Position numbers and translations under genes: made by a program
DNA from: CAJXYS01 sp913063035
GTDB taxonomy: Bacteria; Pseudomonadota; Alphaproteobacteria; Rhodobacterales; Rhodobacteraceae
Reading direction: 5' to 3'
DNA length: 64,000 nt
NCBI RefSeq assembly: GCF_050586465.1
Contig: NZ_JBOCEG010000002.1
Location: 422,406 to 486,405, forward strand
Notes under the pieces: model-generated
Told to the model about the DNA's origin: nothing
Seen by the model: only the letters and a program-made list of their open reading frames with translations
The model's database searches: none
Shown here: in pieces, positions 27,204 through 34,228 of the stretch
Layout: the number at the start of each line of letters is the position of its first letter
Position numbering within the stretch: position 1 is the stretch's first letter

Positions 27204-28339
27204 GCCGGCACCTCGCTGTCCGGCGCCGCGCGCCGCCTTCGGAACAGCGCCGGCGTCCGCGCGAGCCAGAGCAGGGCCGCGATCGTCGCGACGCCCGCCG
27301 CGAACTGCAGGTAGAGCCCGCCCCAGTATTCGGGCTGCGCGCGCAGGAGATCCTCGGCCCGGCTGCCGATGCCCCAGAGAACGATCACCAGCCCGATGGC
27401 CAGCGCGATCTGGCGCCAGAGCCCGAAACGGCTGAAACCCCCCAGCATCAGCGCGGCCAGCGCGACCCCGCTGTAGATGACCGGCGCCAGCGTCTGGGAC
27501 ATGCGGCGGTGCGCCTCGAGGCGAAAATCGGCCGCGCTGGCGCCTGTGGCGCGCAGCAACTCGTCCGAGGGCTGGACCAGACGGTGCGTGCCAAGCTCGC
27601 GCACCCCGATCCGCGGCGCGCTGTCCCCGGCCAGGAAATCGTCCATGTCATAGGTCAGATCGTCGAAGGAGACCGTCGACAGCCGCTGCGCCGGGTCCGA
27701 GACGGTCTGCAGCAGCCCGTCGAACATGACCAGCTTCGGCGCGGGGTCGTCGTTGACGATATAGGCGCGCTCGGCGGTGTAGGTGGTGGTGCGGCCGGTC
27801 GCGTCGGTCTCGTGCAGGAAGACGTTGCGCAGCTCTCCGGCCGCGGTGATCTCGCGGATGTAGAAGGTGACGCCGGCCGATGGATTGAGGAACTTGCCCT
27901 CCACGATCAGCCGCGCGGCCACGTCACGCGAGATCTCCGACCGTTTCGCGTCGAGCTCGGCCCGGCTGACCGGCACCAGGAAATGCGCGAGCATGCCGAC
28001 GAGGACCGCGACGATCAGCCCGAAGACGAGATAGGGCCGGAGCAGCCGGAAACCGCCGATCCCGGCGGCCTCGATCACGACGCGTTCGCTCTCCGCCGAG
28101 AGCCTGTTGGTCACGTAGACCGCCGCCGCGAAGGCCGAGACCGGCAGCACGAGCTGCATGACGTAGGGCAGCGAAAGCGCCACGACCTCGAGGAAGACCC
28201 AGGCCGACTGGCCGTCCGCGATCAGCCAGTCGAAGAGACTGATCGCGCGGTTCACCCAGTAGATCGAGATCAGGATCAGCGAGAAGACCCCGAACAGCGT
28301 GATGAGCTGCGACAGGACATATCTGTCGATTCTCGACAC
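27200..28339 (-). CDS. lptF: LPS export ABC transporter permease LptF
   Basis: Partner permease of LptG in the LptB2FG complex, 379 residues. The start RIDRYVLSQLITLFGVFSLI and the segment AESERVVIEAAGIGGFRLLR, which contacts the ATPase, are typical of LptF; six membrane helices flank a periplasmic jellyroll. It is the first gene of the leftward lptF-lptG-lptD-surA-pdxA-rsmA operon. The promoter should lie in the 136-bp gap shared with the divergent pepA. Confidence 0.95.
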   Translation of the reverse strand: MSRIDRYVLSQLITLFGVFSLILISIYWVNRAISLFDWLIADGQSAWVFLEVVALSLPYVMQLVLPVSAFAAAVYVTNRLSAESERVVIEAAGIGGFRLLRPYLVFGLIVAVLVGMLAHFLVPVSRAELDAKRSEISRDVAARLIVEGKFLNPSAGVTFYIREITAAGELRNVFLHETDATGRTTTYTAERAYIVNDDPAPKLVMFDGLLQTVSDPAQRLSTVSFDDLTYDMDDFLAGDSAPRIGVRELGTHRLVQPSDELLRATGASAADFRLEAHRRMSQTLAPVIYSGVALAALMLGGFSRFGLWRQIALAIGLVIVLWGIGSRAEDLLRAQPEYWGGLYLQFAAGVATIAALLWLARTPALFRRRRAAPDSEVPA

Positions 28340-28475
28340 CCGGTCTGATCCCCCCTGGCCTGACTGGGCCGGACACTAACCCAATTGGGCGAGGGGCGAC
28401 AGACCCATCTGGCCAAGGCGGCGGCTGGGCGCTACCTATGGGGCACGTTCGCAAAACCCGCACAGGAGCCTGCCC

Positions 28476-29948
28476 ATGACCATCCCCGCCGCCGTCGATT
28501 TCATCGCCTATGACGCCGACCGGATCGCCGGGCAGGCGGGCCGCGTGGCGGTCTTCATCACCCCCGACGGCAAGCTGGACCAGGGCGCGCGGCGGGTGAA
28601 CCGGCTGATGAAGGGGGCGCTGGTGCGGCTGGCCGAAAGCCCGCGCTTCGAAAAGATGAAACCCGGCGAGGCCGAGGTGCTGTCCTGGCCCGCCGGCCTC
28701 GCGGCCGAGGCGGTGGTCGCGGTCAAGCTGGACCGCCGGCCCGATGCCGCCACAGCCCGCGCCGCGGGCGCGGCGCTCGCCCGTGCCATGGGCAAGGGCG
28801 ATCTGCTGGTGCTGGCCGGCACCACCGCCCGCCCGGACGAGATCGCCTTCGGGCTCGTGCTGCGGGCCTATGCCTTCCGCGCCCACATGACCGGCGACGA
28901 GGCGCGGGACACCCCGGGCGCGGTCGCGATGATGGTCTCGCGCCCCGAGGCGGCGGCCGAGGCCTGGGCCCCGCGCGCCGCCGCGGCCGAGGGCGTGTTC
29001 TTCACCCGCGACCTTGTCAGCGAGCCGTCGAACGTGCTGACCACCACCGAGTTCGCCGCGCGACTCGCGGAGATGCGCGATCTCGGGCTCGAGGTGCAGG
29101 TGCTCGAGGAATCGGACATGGAGGCGCTCGGCATGGGGGCGCTGCTGGGCGTCGGCCACGGCTCGGACAGCCCCTCGAAGATGGTCGTCATGGAATGGAA
29201 GGGCGGTGGCGACGCCGCCCCGCTGGCGCTGGTGGGCAAGGGCGTCGTCTTCGACACCGGCGGCATCTCGATCAAGCCCGCGGGCGGCATGGAAGACATG
29301 ACCATGGACATGGGGGGCGCGGGCGTCGTGGCCGGCGTGATGCGCACGCTGGCCCGGCGCAAGGCCGCGGCCAACGTGGTCGGCCTCGTCGGGCTGGTGG
29401 AAAACATGCCCTCGGGCCGGGCGCAGCGCCCGGGCGACGTCGTCACCTCGATGAAGGGCGACACGATCGAGGTCATCAACACCGACGCCGAGGGCCGGCT
29501 CGTGCTGGCCGACGTGATGTGGTACGCGCAAAAGCACTTCGAGCCGGCGGCGATGATCGACCTGGCCACGCTGACCGGCGCGATCATCATCGGGCTGGGC
29601 CACGAGAACGCCGGCGTCTTTTCCAATGACGACGCGGTCTGCGGCGATTTCCTCAAGGCGGCCGCGGCCGAGGGCGAAGGCGCCTGGCGGATGCCGCTGG
29701 GCGACGCCTACGACAAGCTTTTGAAGAGCCGGATCGCCGACATGAAGAACGTGGGCGGGCGCACCGCGGGTTCGATCACCGCGGCGCAGTTCCTGCAGCG
29801 CTTCGTCGAGGACGGCACGCCCTGGATCCATCTCGACATCGCCGGCGTGGCGCTGGTGAAGGAAGAGACGGCTTTCGCGCCCGCGGGCGCGACCGGCTGG
29901 GGGGTGCGCGCGCTCGACCGGCTGGTGCGCGACCGGTTCGAGGCCTGA
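28476..29948 (+). CDS. pepA: Leucyl aminopeptidase (M17)
   Basis: Dizinc/manganese cytosolic aminopeptidase, 490 residues. The M17 signature NTDAEGRLVLADVMWYA (about 337-353) and metal/catalytic blocks LVGKGVVFDTGGISIKPAGG and MDMGGAGVVAGVM are intact, as is WRMPLGDAYDKLLKSRIADM near 408. The N-terminal macro-like domain spans about 1-160. ATG at 28476 follows CACAGGAGCC. The stop TGA overlaps the ATG of holC, an association seen in many proteobacteria. Confidence 0.97.
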   Translation: MTIPAAVDFIAYDADRIAGQAGRVAVFITPDGKLDQGARRVNRLMKGALVRLAESPRFEKMKPGEAEVLSWPAGLAAEAVVAVKLDRRPDAATARAAGAALARAMGKGDLLVLAGTTARPDEIAFGLVLRAYAFRAHMTGDEARDTPGAVAMMVSRPEAAAEAWAPRAAAAEGVFFTRDLVSEPSNVLTTTEFAARLAEMRDLGLEVQVLEESDMEALGMGALLGVGHGSDSPSKMVVMEWKGGGDAAPLALVGKGVVFDTGGISIKPAGGMEDMTMDMGGAGVVAGVMRTLARRKAAANVVGLVGLVENMPSGRAQRPGDVVTSMKGDTIEVINTDAEGRLVLADVMWYAQKHFEPAAMIDLATLTGAIIIGLGHENAGVFSNDDAVCGDFLKAAAAEGEGAWRMPLGDAYDKLLKSRIADMKNVGGRTAGSITAAQFLQRFVEDGTPWIHLDIAGVALVKEETAFAPAGATGWGVRALDRLVRDRFEA

Positions 29949-30412
29949 TGGCCGAGGCCTATTTCTATCACCTGACGCGCAGCCCGCTCGAGGACACGCT
30001 GCCGATGCTGCTGGAGAAATCCCGCGCCGCCGGCTGGCGCGTGGCGGTGCGCGGCACGGCGCCGGACCGGCTGCGGCACCTGGACGAGCGGCTCTGGCGT
30101 CACCCCGAGGACGGCTTCCTGCCGCACGGGCTGGCCGGCGACGGGTTCGAGGCCGACCAGCCGGTGCTGCTGACCACCGCCGCCGATGTGCCGAACGGGG
30201 CGGAGATGCTGATCTCCATCGACGGCGCCGAGATCACGCCGGAGGAAGCCGGCGGTTTCACCCGTGTCTGCGTGGTCTTCGACGGCAACGACGAATCGGC
30301 CGTGGTGCAGGCCCGCACGCAATGGACCCGGCTGACCGGGGCAGGGCTGCCCGCCCGCTACTGGAGCCAGGAGAGCGGGCGCTGGGCCGAGAAGGCGTCG
30401 AAGAACTGCTGA
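29948..30412 (+). CDS. holC: DNA polymerase III subunit chi
   Basis: Clamp-loader accessory protein that links the tau/psi part of the replicase to SSB. 154 residues, matching alphaproteobacterial HolC: YFYHLTRSPLEDTLPMLLEK, RLRHLDERLWRHPEDGFLPH (with the WxxxxxxFLPH block) and RVCVVFDGNDESAVVQARTQ. The ATG at 29948 shares its first base with the pepA stop, so expression is coupled to pepA. Confidence 0.94.
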   Translation: MAEAYFYHLTRSPLEDTLPMLLEKSRAAGWRVAVRGTAPDRLRHLDERLWRHPEDGFLPHGLAGDGFEADQPVLLTTAADVPNGAEMLISIDGAEITPEEAGGFTRVCVVFDGNDESAVVQARTQWTRLTGAGLPARYWSQESGRWAEKASKNC

Positions 30413-30431
30413 GGCGGGGCGCGGACATGAA

Positions 30432-30455
30432 AAGAGCGGGCCGAAGCCCGCTCTT
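30432..30455 (-). terminator. Intrinsic terminator of the porin gene
   Basis: Perfect 10-bp stem AAGAGCGGGC / GCCCGCTCTT with loop CGAA. Read leftward it is followed by a short T-run (TTTT including the stem end), as expected for a rho-independent terminator 26 bp behind the porin stop. In the rightward direction (holC) no T-run follows, so its action there is less sure. Confidence 0.8.
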
Positions 30456-30481
30456 CCCGCGTTTCCAGGTCTGACCCGGTA

Positions 30482-31450
30482 TCAGAACGACATGCTCAGG
30501 CCGAAGGACCAGCTGTCGGACGTGTCGGTGCCGTCGTCGGACTGGCCGTAGCCCAGGGTGAGCGAGGCGTCGCCGCCCAGGTCGTAGGCTGCGGCCAGGC
30601 CGTAGCCGCTGACATCCGCGCCGGTTTCGTTGTCGTACTCGCCGTAGTTGGCGTGCAGCGAGATCGCATTGACGGTATAGCCGGCGCCGACGCCGATGTG
30701 ATCCCAGTCTTCACCGGCACGATCATCGTCGTACTGCGAGAGTTGCACACCGAGTTCCAGACCGCCGGCAAGACTTGCGGTCACGGTGCCACCGATCCAG
30801 TTGGCGTCATTGGTGGCGTCGACCGCAACGGTCTGATAACCAAGGCCAAAGCCGACCGAGGCTGTGCCGATGTCCATGCTGTACATGGCCCCGACGGCGA
30901 AACCGGGATCGAGATCGTCGTCGTCGTCCATCTCGGCCGAAACGGCGACGCCGAAGCTGCCGGCGGTGTAGTCGTAGCGCAGGATCTGGCCGTCATACTC
31001 GCCGTCGAGCGCGTTGTTGAGCGCGCCGCTGTGGCTGGTTTCGTCATCGGCCAGCGTGCCCGGGTTGCCGATGCCGCCGGCTTCGCTCGTTGCCCAGTCG
31101 GCGGCGCCGTCGGTGTCGCCCATGGTCAGGGTGCCCCAGCCGCCGCGGATGAAGACGGTCGCACCGCCGTCGTCCGCAGCGTCAAAGGCGCCTGCGCTAC
31201 CTTCGGTGTCGCCGTCGGCAAAGGAGCCAGAGCCATCCGATTCGTCGAGATCGATGCTGGCGCCGAACTCGAGACCGTTGTCGGTCGTGCCGCTCATCGA
31301 GAAGGTCACGTCCAGGGTCTGGTGGAACTGGGCGTGGTCATGCGTGCCGCCGAAGATCCCCATCTCGGCCGAGCCGGAGATCGAGACGTCGGCCGCGGCG
31401 ACACCCGCCGAGGCGACGAGCGCGGAGGAGGTAAGCAGAAACTTTTTCAT
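30482..31450 (-). CDS. Outer-membrane porin
   Basis: Trimeric-type general porin of the Rhodobacter/Roseobacter kind, 322 residues. The signal peptide is KKFLLTSSALVASAGVAAAD (about 2-21), followed by SISGSAEMGIFGG. The mature part is acidic and glycine-rich, has alternating beta strands, an acidic constriction-loop-like segment and ends in the aromatic SWSFGLSMSF required for outer-membrane assembly. ATG at 31450 lies behind GAGGAC; a start ten codons upstream would spoil the signal peptide. A terminator follows, and the leader carries alternating inverted repeats (see 31466-31512). Confidence 0.93.
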   Translation of the reverse strand: MKKFLLTSSALVASAGVAAADVSISGSAEMGIFGGTHDHAQFHQTLDVTFSMSGTTDNGLEFGASIDLDESDGSGSFADGDTEGSAGAFDAADDGGATVFIRGGWGTLTMGDTDGAADWATSEAGGIGNPGTLADDETSHSGALNNALDGEYDGQILRYDYTAGSFGVAVSAEMDDDDDLDPGFAVGAMYSMDIGTASVGFGLGYQTVAVDATNDANWIGGTVTASLAGGLELGVQLSQYDDDRAGEDWDHIGVGAGYTVNAISLHANYGEYDNETGADVSGYGLAAAYDLGGDASLTLGYGQSDDGTDTSDSWSFGLSMSF

Positions 31451-31465
31451 CGTATGTCCTCGTTT

Positions 31466-31512
31466 CAGGTTTGTTGTCACCTGTAAGGTTCAGGTGGGGC
31501 TTTGATGACCTG
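31466..31512 (-). repeat. Alternating CAGGT/ACCTG half-sites in the porin leader
   Basis: Four half-sites alternate in orientation: CAGGT at 31466, ACCTG at 31479, CAGGT at 31491 and ACCTG at 31508. Neighbours can pair in mutually exclusive ways (for example CACCTG-N7-CAGGTG at 31478-31496). The array lies 16-62 bp upstream of the porin ATG, so it is either a protein operator or an RNA structure in the 5' untranslated region. Confidence 0.55.
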
Positions 31513-31710
31513 TCCGGTAAAAACGCTCAACCGCGATCGAGGTGTTTACAAATGAGAAACCTGGAATGAAACTTTGCCGCTACATCAAAACGAAACTAGT
31601 GATGCCTGAAAAAAATTTCTGAATGTATCAAACGAAAGTTTAGTATCAAAAAAATGATCTGAGTAAGGCTTTTTAGAAAACTGCATCCTTGGAAATATAA
31701 AACAGTCAGG

Positions 31711-31739
31711 TTGTTTCTAAATTTTTGCAGTATGATAAT
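31711..31739 (+). promoter_or_regulatory. Sigma-70-like promoter of a candidate small RNA
   Basis: TTGTTT (31711-31716) and GATAAT (31734-31739) are separated by exactly 17 bp, inside AT-rich DNA. This predicts a transcription start at about 31746, which is only about 65 bp before a strong terminator and with no gene in between. Confidence 0.5.
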
Positions 31740-31745
31740 AGGTGC

Positions 31746-31812
31746 GCGATGTCGCTCAACCGGACTCGCATTCAAAGGTGCTGCCCGCTGACAACTGTCA
31801 GCGGGCTTTTTT
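31746..31812 (+). ncRNA. Candidate small RNA, about 65 nt
   Basis: Bounded by the promoter at 31711-31739 and the intrinsic terminator at 31783-31812. The only ORF overlapping it would run through the terminator hairpin, so a non-coding transcript is more likely. Not matched to a named family; start is inferred from the promoter spacing. Confidence 0.45.
31783..31812 (+). terminator. Intrinsic terminator
   Basis: Perfect 10-bp stem GCCCGCTGAC / GTCAGCGGGC with loop AACT, followed by six T on the + strand. There is no + strand protein gene upstream since holC, over 1.3 kb away, whose own end lies beyond the opposing porin gene; this argues for a short transcript ending here. Confidence 0.85.
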
Positions 31813-31893
31813 GTTGCCGGAACGGGCGCCGGGGCGCTACGCTTGGGCGGTGTATCAGTCGCGTGTGACGCCAGTATCGAGTGTGAGTTCAAG

Positions 31894-32532
31894 ATGGAAG
31901 ATTCCAGCGCCTTCGGCCGCCCCCATGTCCTTTTGATCGATGACGACCAGCTTTTGCGCGACCTGCTCGCGACCTTGCTGGACCAATCCGGATGCGACGT
32001 GACCTGCGCCGCCGACATCACGGCGGGCAGGGATATCCTGCGCGGGCCGGATCCGGTCAACCTGGTGATCCTGGATTACCGCACGCCGCGGCCCGCAAGC
32101 CTTGCACAGCTGTCCGGCTTTCTCGCCGCGGCGGAGGGCGTGCCGGTCGCGCTGCTGTCCTCGAACCTGACGCTGGCCTTCGTCCGCCGCATCGTGGAGC
32201 TGGGCTTTCGCGGGTATCTTCCCAAGAGCATCCGGCCCGACACCTTCGTGCAGGCGGTGCGGCTGATCCTGTCCGGCGGCGTCTACATTCCCGAGGACGT
32301 GCTGCTCCAGTCCGAGAAGGACCGCCCGCTGCGCGACATCACCCCCACCGAGATGGACGTGCTGGCGCGCGTGGCGGCGGGGCAGTCCAACAAGCTGATC
32401 GCCGCCGACCTGCAGATGTCGGAATCCACCGTGAAGATGCATATCCGGTCGCTCAGCAGCAAGCTGCGCGCCCATAACCGGACGCAGATCGCGCTGCAGG
32501 CGATCCGGCTGGGCCTGGCCCAGGCCGAGTGA
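31894..32532 (+). CDS. LuxR-type response regulator
   Basis: Two-component response regulator of the NarL/FixJ class, 212 residues. Receiver domain about 11-130: acidic pocket LLIDDDQL, phosphoacceptor Asp61 in LVILDYRTPRP, and the conserved lysine in GYLPKSIRP. The LuxR HTH is at about 148-205 (TPTEMDVLARVAAGQSNKLI and MSESTVKMHIRSLSSKLRAH). No histidine kinase is adjacent, so it is an orphan. ATG at 31894 is the start of the receiver; the frame is open for 17 codons upstream without similarity. Confidence 0.9.
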   Translation: MEDSSAFGRPHVLLIDDDQLLRDLLATLLDQSGCDVTCAADITAGRDILRGPDPVNLVILDYRTPRPASLAQLSGFLAAAEGVPVALLSSNLTLAFVRRIVELGFRGYLPKSIRPDTFVQAVRLILSGGVYIPEDVLLQSEKDRPLRDITPTEMDVLARVAAGQSNKLIAADLQMSESTVKMHIRSLSSKLRAHNRTQIALQAIRLGLAQAE

Positions 32533-32538
32533 CGGGCG

Positions 32539-32763
32539 CTAGCGCCGGTAGACCGCGCCGCTGGCGTTCGGCCAGTCCGGCGGCCGGTACCCGTCCATAT
32601 ACGCGTTGAGCAACCGGACCGCCGCCTTCGAGATCGACTCCTTGCCGTTCTCGATGGCACTGATGCGGTTGTAATGGGAATAGCCCAGAAGGCGGGAAAA
32701 CTCTTTTTGCGAAAGCCCAAGTTCTTCCCGGCATTCGCGAACGGTCCTCGGATCGATCAGCAT
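32539..32763 (-). CDS. Small XRE-type HTH protein
   Basis: 74-residue DNA-binding protein consisting almost entirely of one helix-turn-helix: TVRECREELGLSQKEFSRLL (about 7-26), then NRISAIENGKESISKAAVRL. The C-terminus YMDGYRPPDWPNASGAVYRR is short and unstructured. ATG at 32763 was chosen; the frame continues to 32832 without similarity. Convergent with the response regulator gene with 6 bp between the stops. Targets unknown. Confidence 0.8.
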   Translation of the reverse strand: MLIDPRTVRECREELGLSQKEFSRLLGYSHYNRISAIENGKESISKAAVRLLNAYMDGYRPPDWPNASGAVYRR

Positions 32764-32975
32764 GGCACGAAACACCCAGCACTCTTGACACAACACACGC
32801 GTCCAGTATGGGACGACGCGTTTTCCAATCAATCTGTGCTTTTGTTTTCGTCTCCAGAAAGGTTACGCTCTGCGTATCTTTCCATATCTGAAAACCCGAA
32901 AAGATTTTCCCGAGAAGTTTTGCATGCCGCCATGGCGGGTTTTCCCGGGAAGCCTGTGGGCGGCAGCCGGCCCGG

Positions 32976-33557
32976 TTACCGGGCCAGCAGCATCCGGTCG
33001 CTGGTGATCTCGATCCGCGCGAAACGGTCGAGATAGGTCATGCCCAGCAGCGAGGTGTCCATGTCGCCGCTGTTGACCCAGGCCGTGACGCCGCGATCCG
33101 TCACGCCCCCCACCGCCAGCCGGTCGAGTTCCACCCGCGCGGTGCGCACGGGCCCGTTCGCGGTGTAGGCCTCGCCGTAATAGGAGAGCGCCCCGGTGTC
33201 GATCCCCGCGGCGCGCGCATCGGCGCCGCTCAGGACGATGCTGGTCGCGCCGGTGTCGATCATGAAGCGCAGCGGGGCGCCGTTGACCTCGGCCGTCAGG
33301 TAGAAATGCCCGTCCAGCGCGCGGGGCAGCTCGATCCGGCCGTCGTCGAGCACCGTGGCGCGCGGCGGGCCCGCGGCGCGGCGCACATCGTCCCAGAGCC
33401 CCACGGCAACGATCGCCCCGATGAAGATGAAGGTCCAGATCGCCGCCTGCTGCGCCATCTGCCCGAGCCGCCGGCGGTTCTGCATCAACAGCCACCCGGC
33501 GACGGCGCCGCCGAGCAGAAGCAGGTAGAGCAGGCGTGGCAAGAGCTCGTGATCCAT
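32976..33557 (-). CDS. TIGR02281-type retropepsin-like aspartic protease, membrane-anchored
   Basis: 193-residue protein with two N-terminal membrane helices (about 7-25 and 35-55; LLYLLLLGGAVAGWLLM and AIWTFIFIGAIVAVGLW) and a C-terminal clan AA aspartic protease fold. The active-site triad is in FMIDTGATSIVLS (about 103-115), and TSLLGMTYLDRF is the second family block. Alphaproteobacterial members are of unknown substrate. ATG at 33557. Followed upstream by the marC gene in the same direction. Confidence 0.87.
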   Translation of the reverse strand: MDHELLPRLLYLLLLGGAVAGWLLMQNRRRLGQMAQQAAIWTFIFIGAIVAVGLWDDVRRAAGPPRATVLDDGRIELPRALDGHFYLTAEVNGAPLRFMIDTGATSIVLSGADARAAGIDTGALSYYGEAYTANGPVRTARVELDRLAVGGVTDRGVTAWVNSGDMDTSLLGMTYLDRFARIEITSDRMLLAR

Positions 33558-33604
33558 GCCGTTCACCTTAGGCCAAGCCGTCACGGAATGGGAGAGGGCG
33601 CCGC

Positions 33605-34228
33605 TCACCCGCCGTTCACGACACCGAAATCCCTGAGCCCGTCGAGGACGAACTGCACCGAAAGCGCCGCGAGCAGCATGCCCAGCAGGCGTGTCACGAC
33701 GATGACACCGGTATGCCCGAGCGCGCGCTCGAACGGGCCGGCCGTCAGGAACAGCCCGAAGACCAGCGCGACGACGGCGAGCATCACCAGATGCACCATC
33801 AAAAGGTAAAGCGGGTCGCCGCCGGCCTGGCCGGCCAGCAGGATCATCGTCGCCATGGCGCCGGGCCCCGCGATCAGCGGCATCGCCAGCGGAAAGACCG
33901 ACGGATCCTCCTCGGGGCCGATCGACTGGCCCTCGCGGCGCTGGGTGCGGCGTTCGAACAGCATGTCGAGGGCCGTGATGAAGAGCAGGATCCCGCCGGA
34001 AATCCGGAAGGCGGGCATCGAGATGCCGATGAAATCCAGCACCGCCTCGCCCAGCAGGCCGAAGATCGTCAGCAGCCCCACCGCGATGGCGCAGGCCCGC
34101 AGGGCGATCCCCCGGCGTTCCGCCGTCGATTGCCCGCGGGTGAGCGCCACGAAGACCGGCGTCAGACCCACCGGGTCGATGATGACGAACAGGGCCACGA
34201 AGGCGGTGATCGCCGCGCCGATCTCCAT
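33605..34228 (-). CDS. MarC-family integral membrane protein
   Basis: 207-residue inner-membrane protein with six predicted helices. VALFVIIDPVGLTPVFVALT at the N-terminus and FPLAMPLIAGPGAMATMILL in the middle are the two MarC/YhgN repeats. Despite the name, multiple antibiotic resistance is not its demonstrated role, and the function is unknown. Its ATG is next to the stop of the upstream ABC-F gene (1 bp apart), indicating one transcript. Confidence 0.9.
   Translation of the reverse strand: MEIGAAITAFVALFVIIDPVGLTPVFVALTRGQSTAERRGIALRACAIAVGLLTIFGLLGEAVLDFIGISMPAFRISGGILLFITALDMLFERRTQRREGQSIGPEEDPSVFPLAMPLIAGPGAMATMILLAGQAGGDPLYLLMVHLVMLAVVALVFGLFLTAGPFERALGHTGVIVVTRLLGMLLAALSVQFVLDGLRDFGVVNGG

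Larger units (their letters stand above)
31451..31893. other. AT-rich intergenic region between porin and response regulator
   Basis: 443 bp without a protein gene, strikingly AT-rich from about 31530 to 31740 compared with the rest of the window. It contains the porin leader repeats and promoter on the left, and a predicted promoter, short RNA and terminator on the right (31711-31812). No conserved ORF was recognised. Confidence 0.7.

Noticed and set aside
24717..27314. An 865-codon open frame on the + strand
   Set aside because: It is antisense to lptD and lptG and has a biased, low-complexity composition with no recognisable motif.
31750..31869. A 39-codon ORF beginning inside the candidate small RNA
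   Set aside because: It would need translation through the intrinsic terminator hairpin and has no ribosome-binding site, so a short non-coding transcript fits better.
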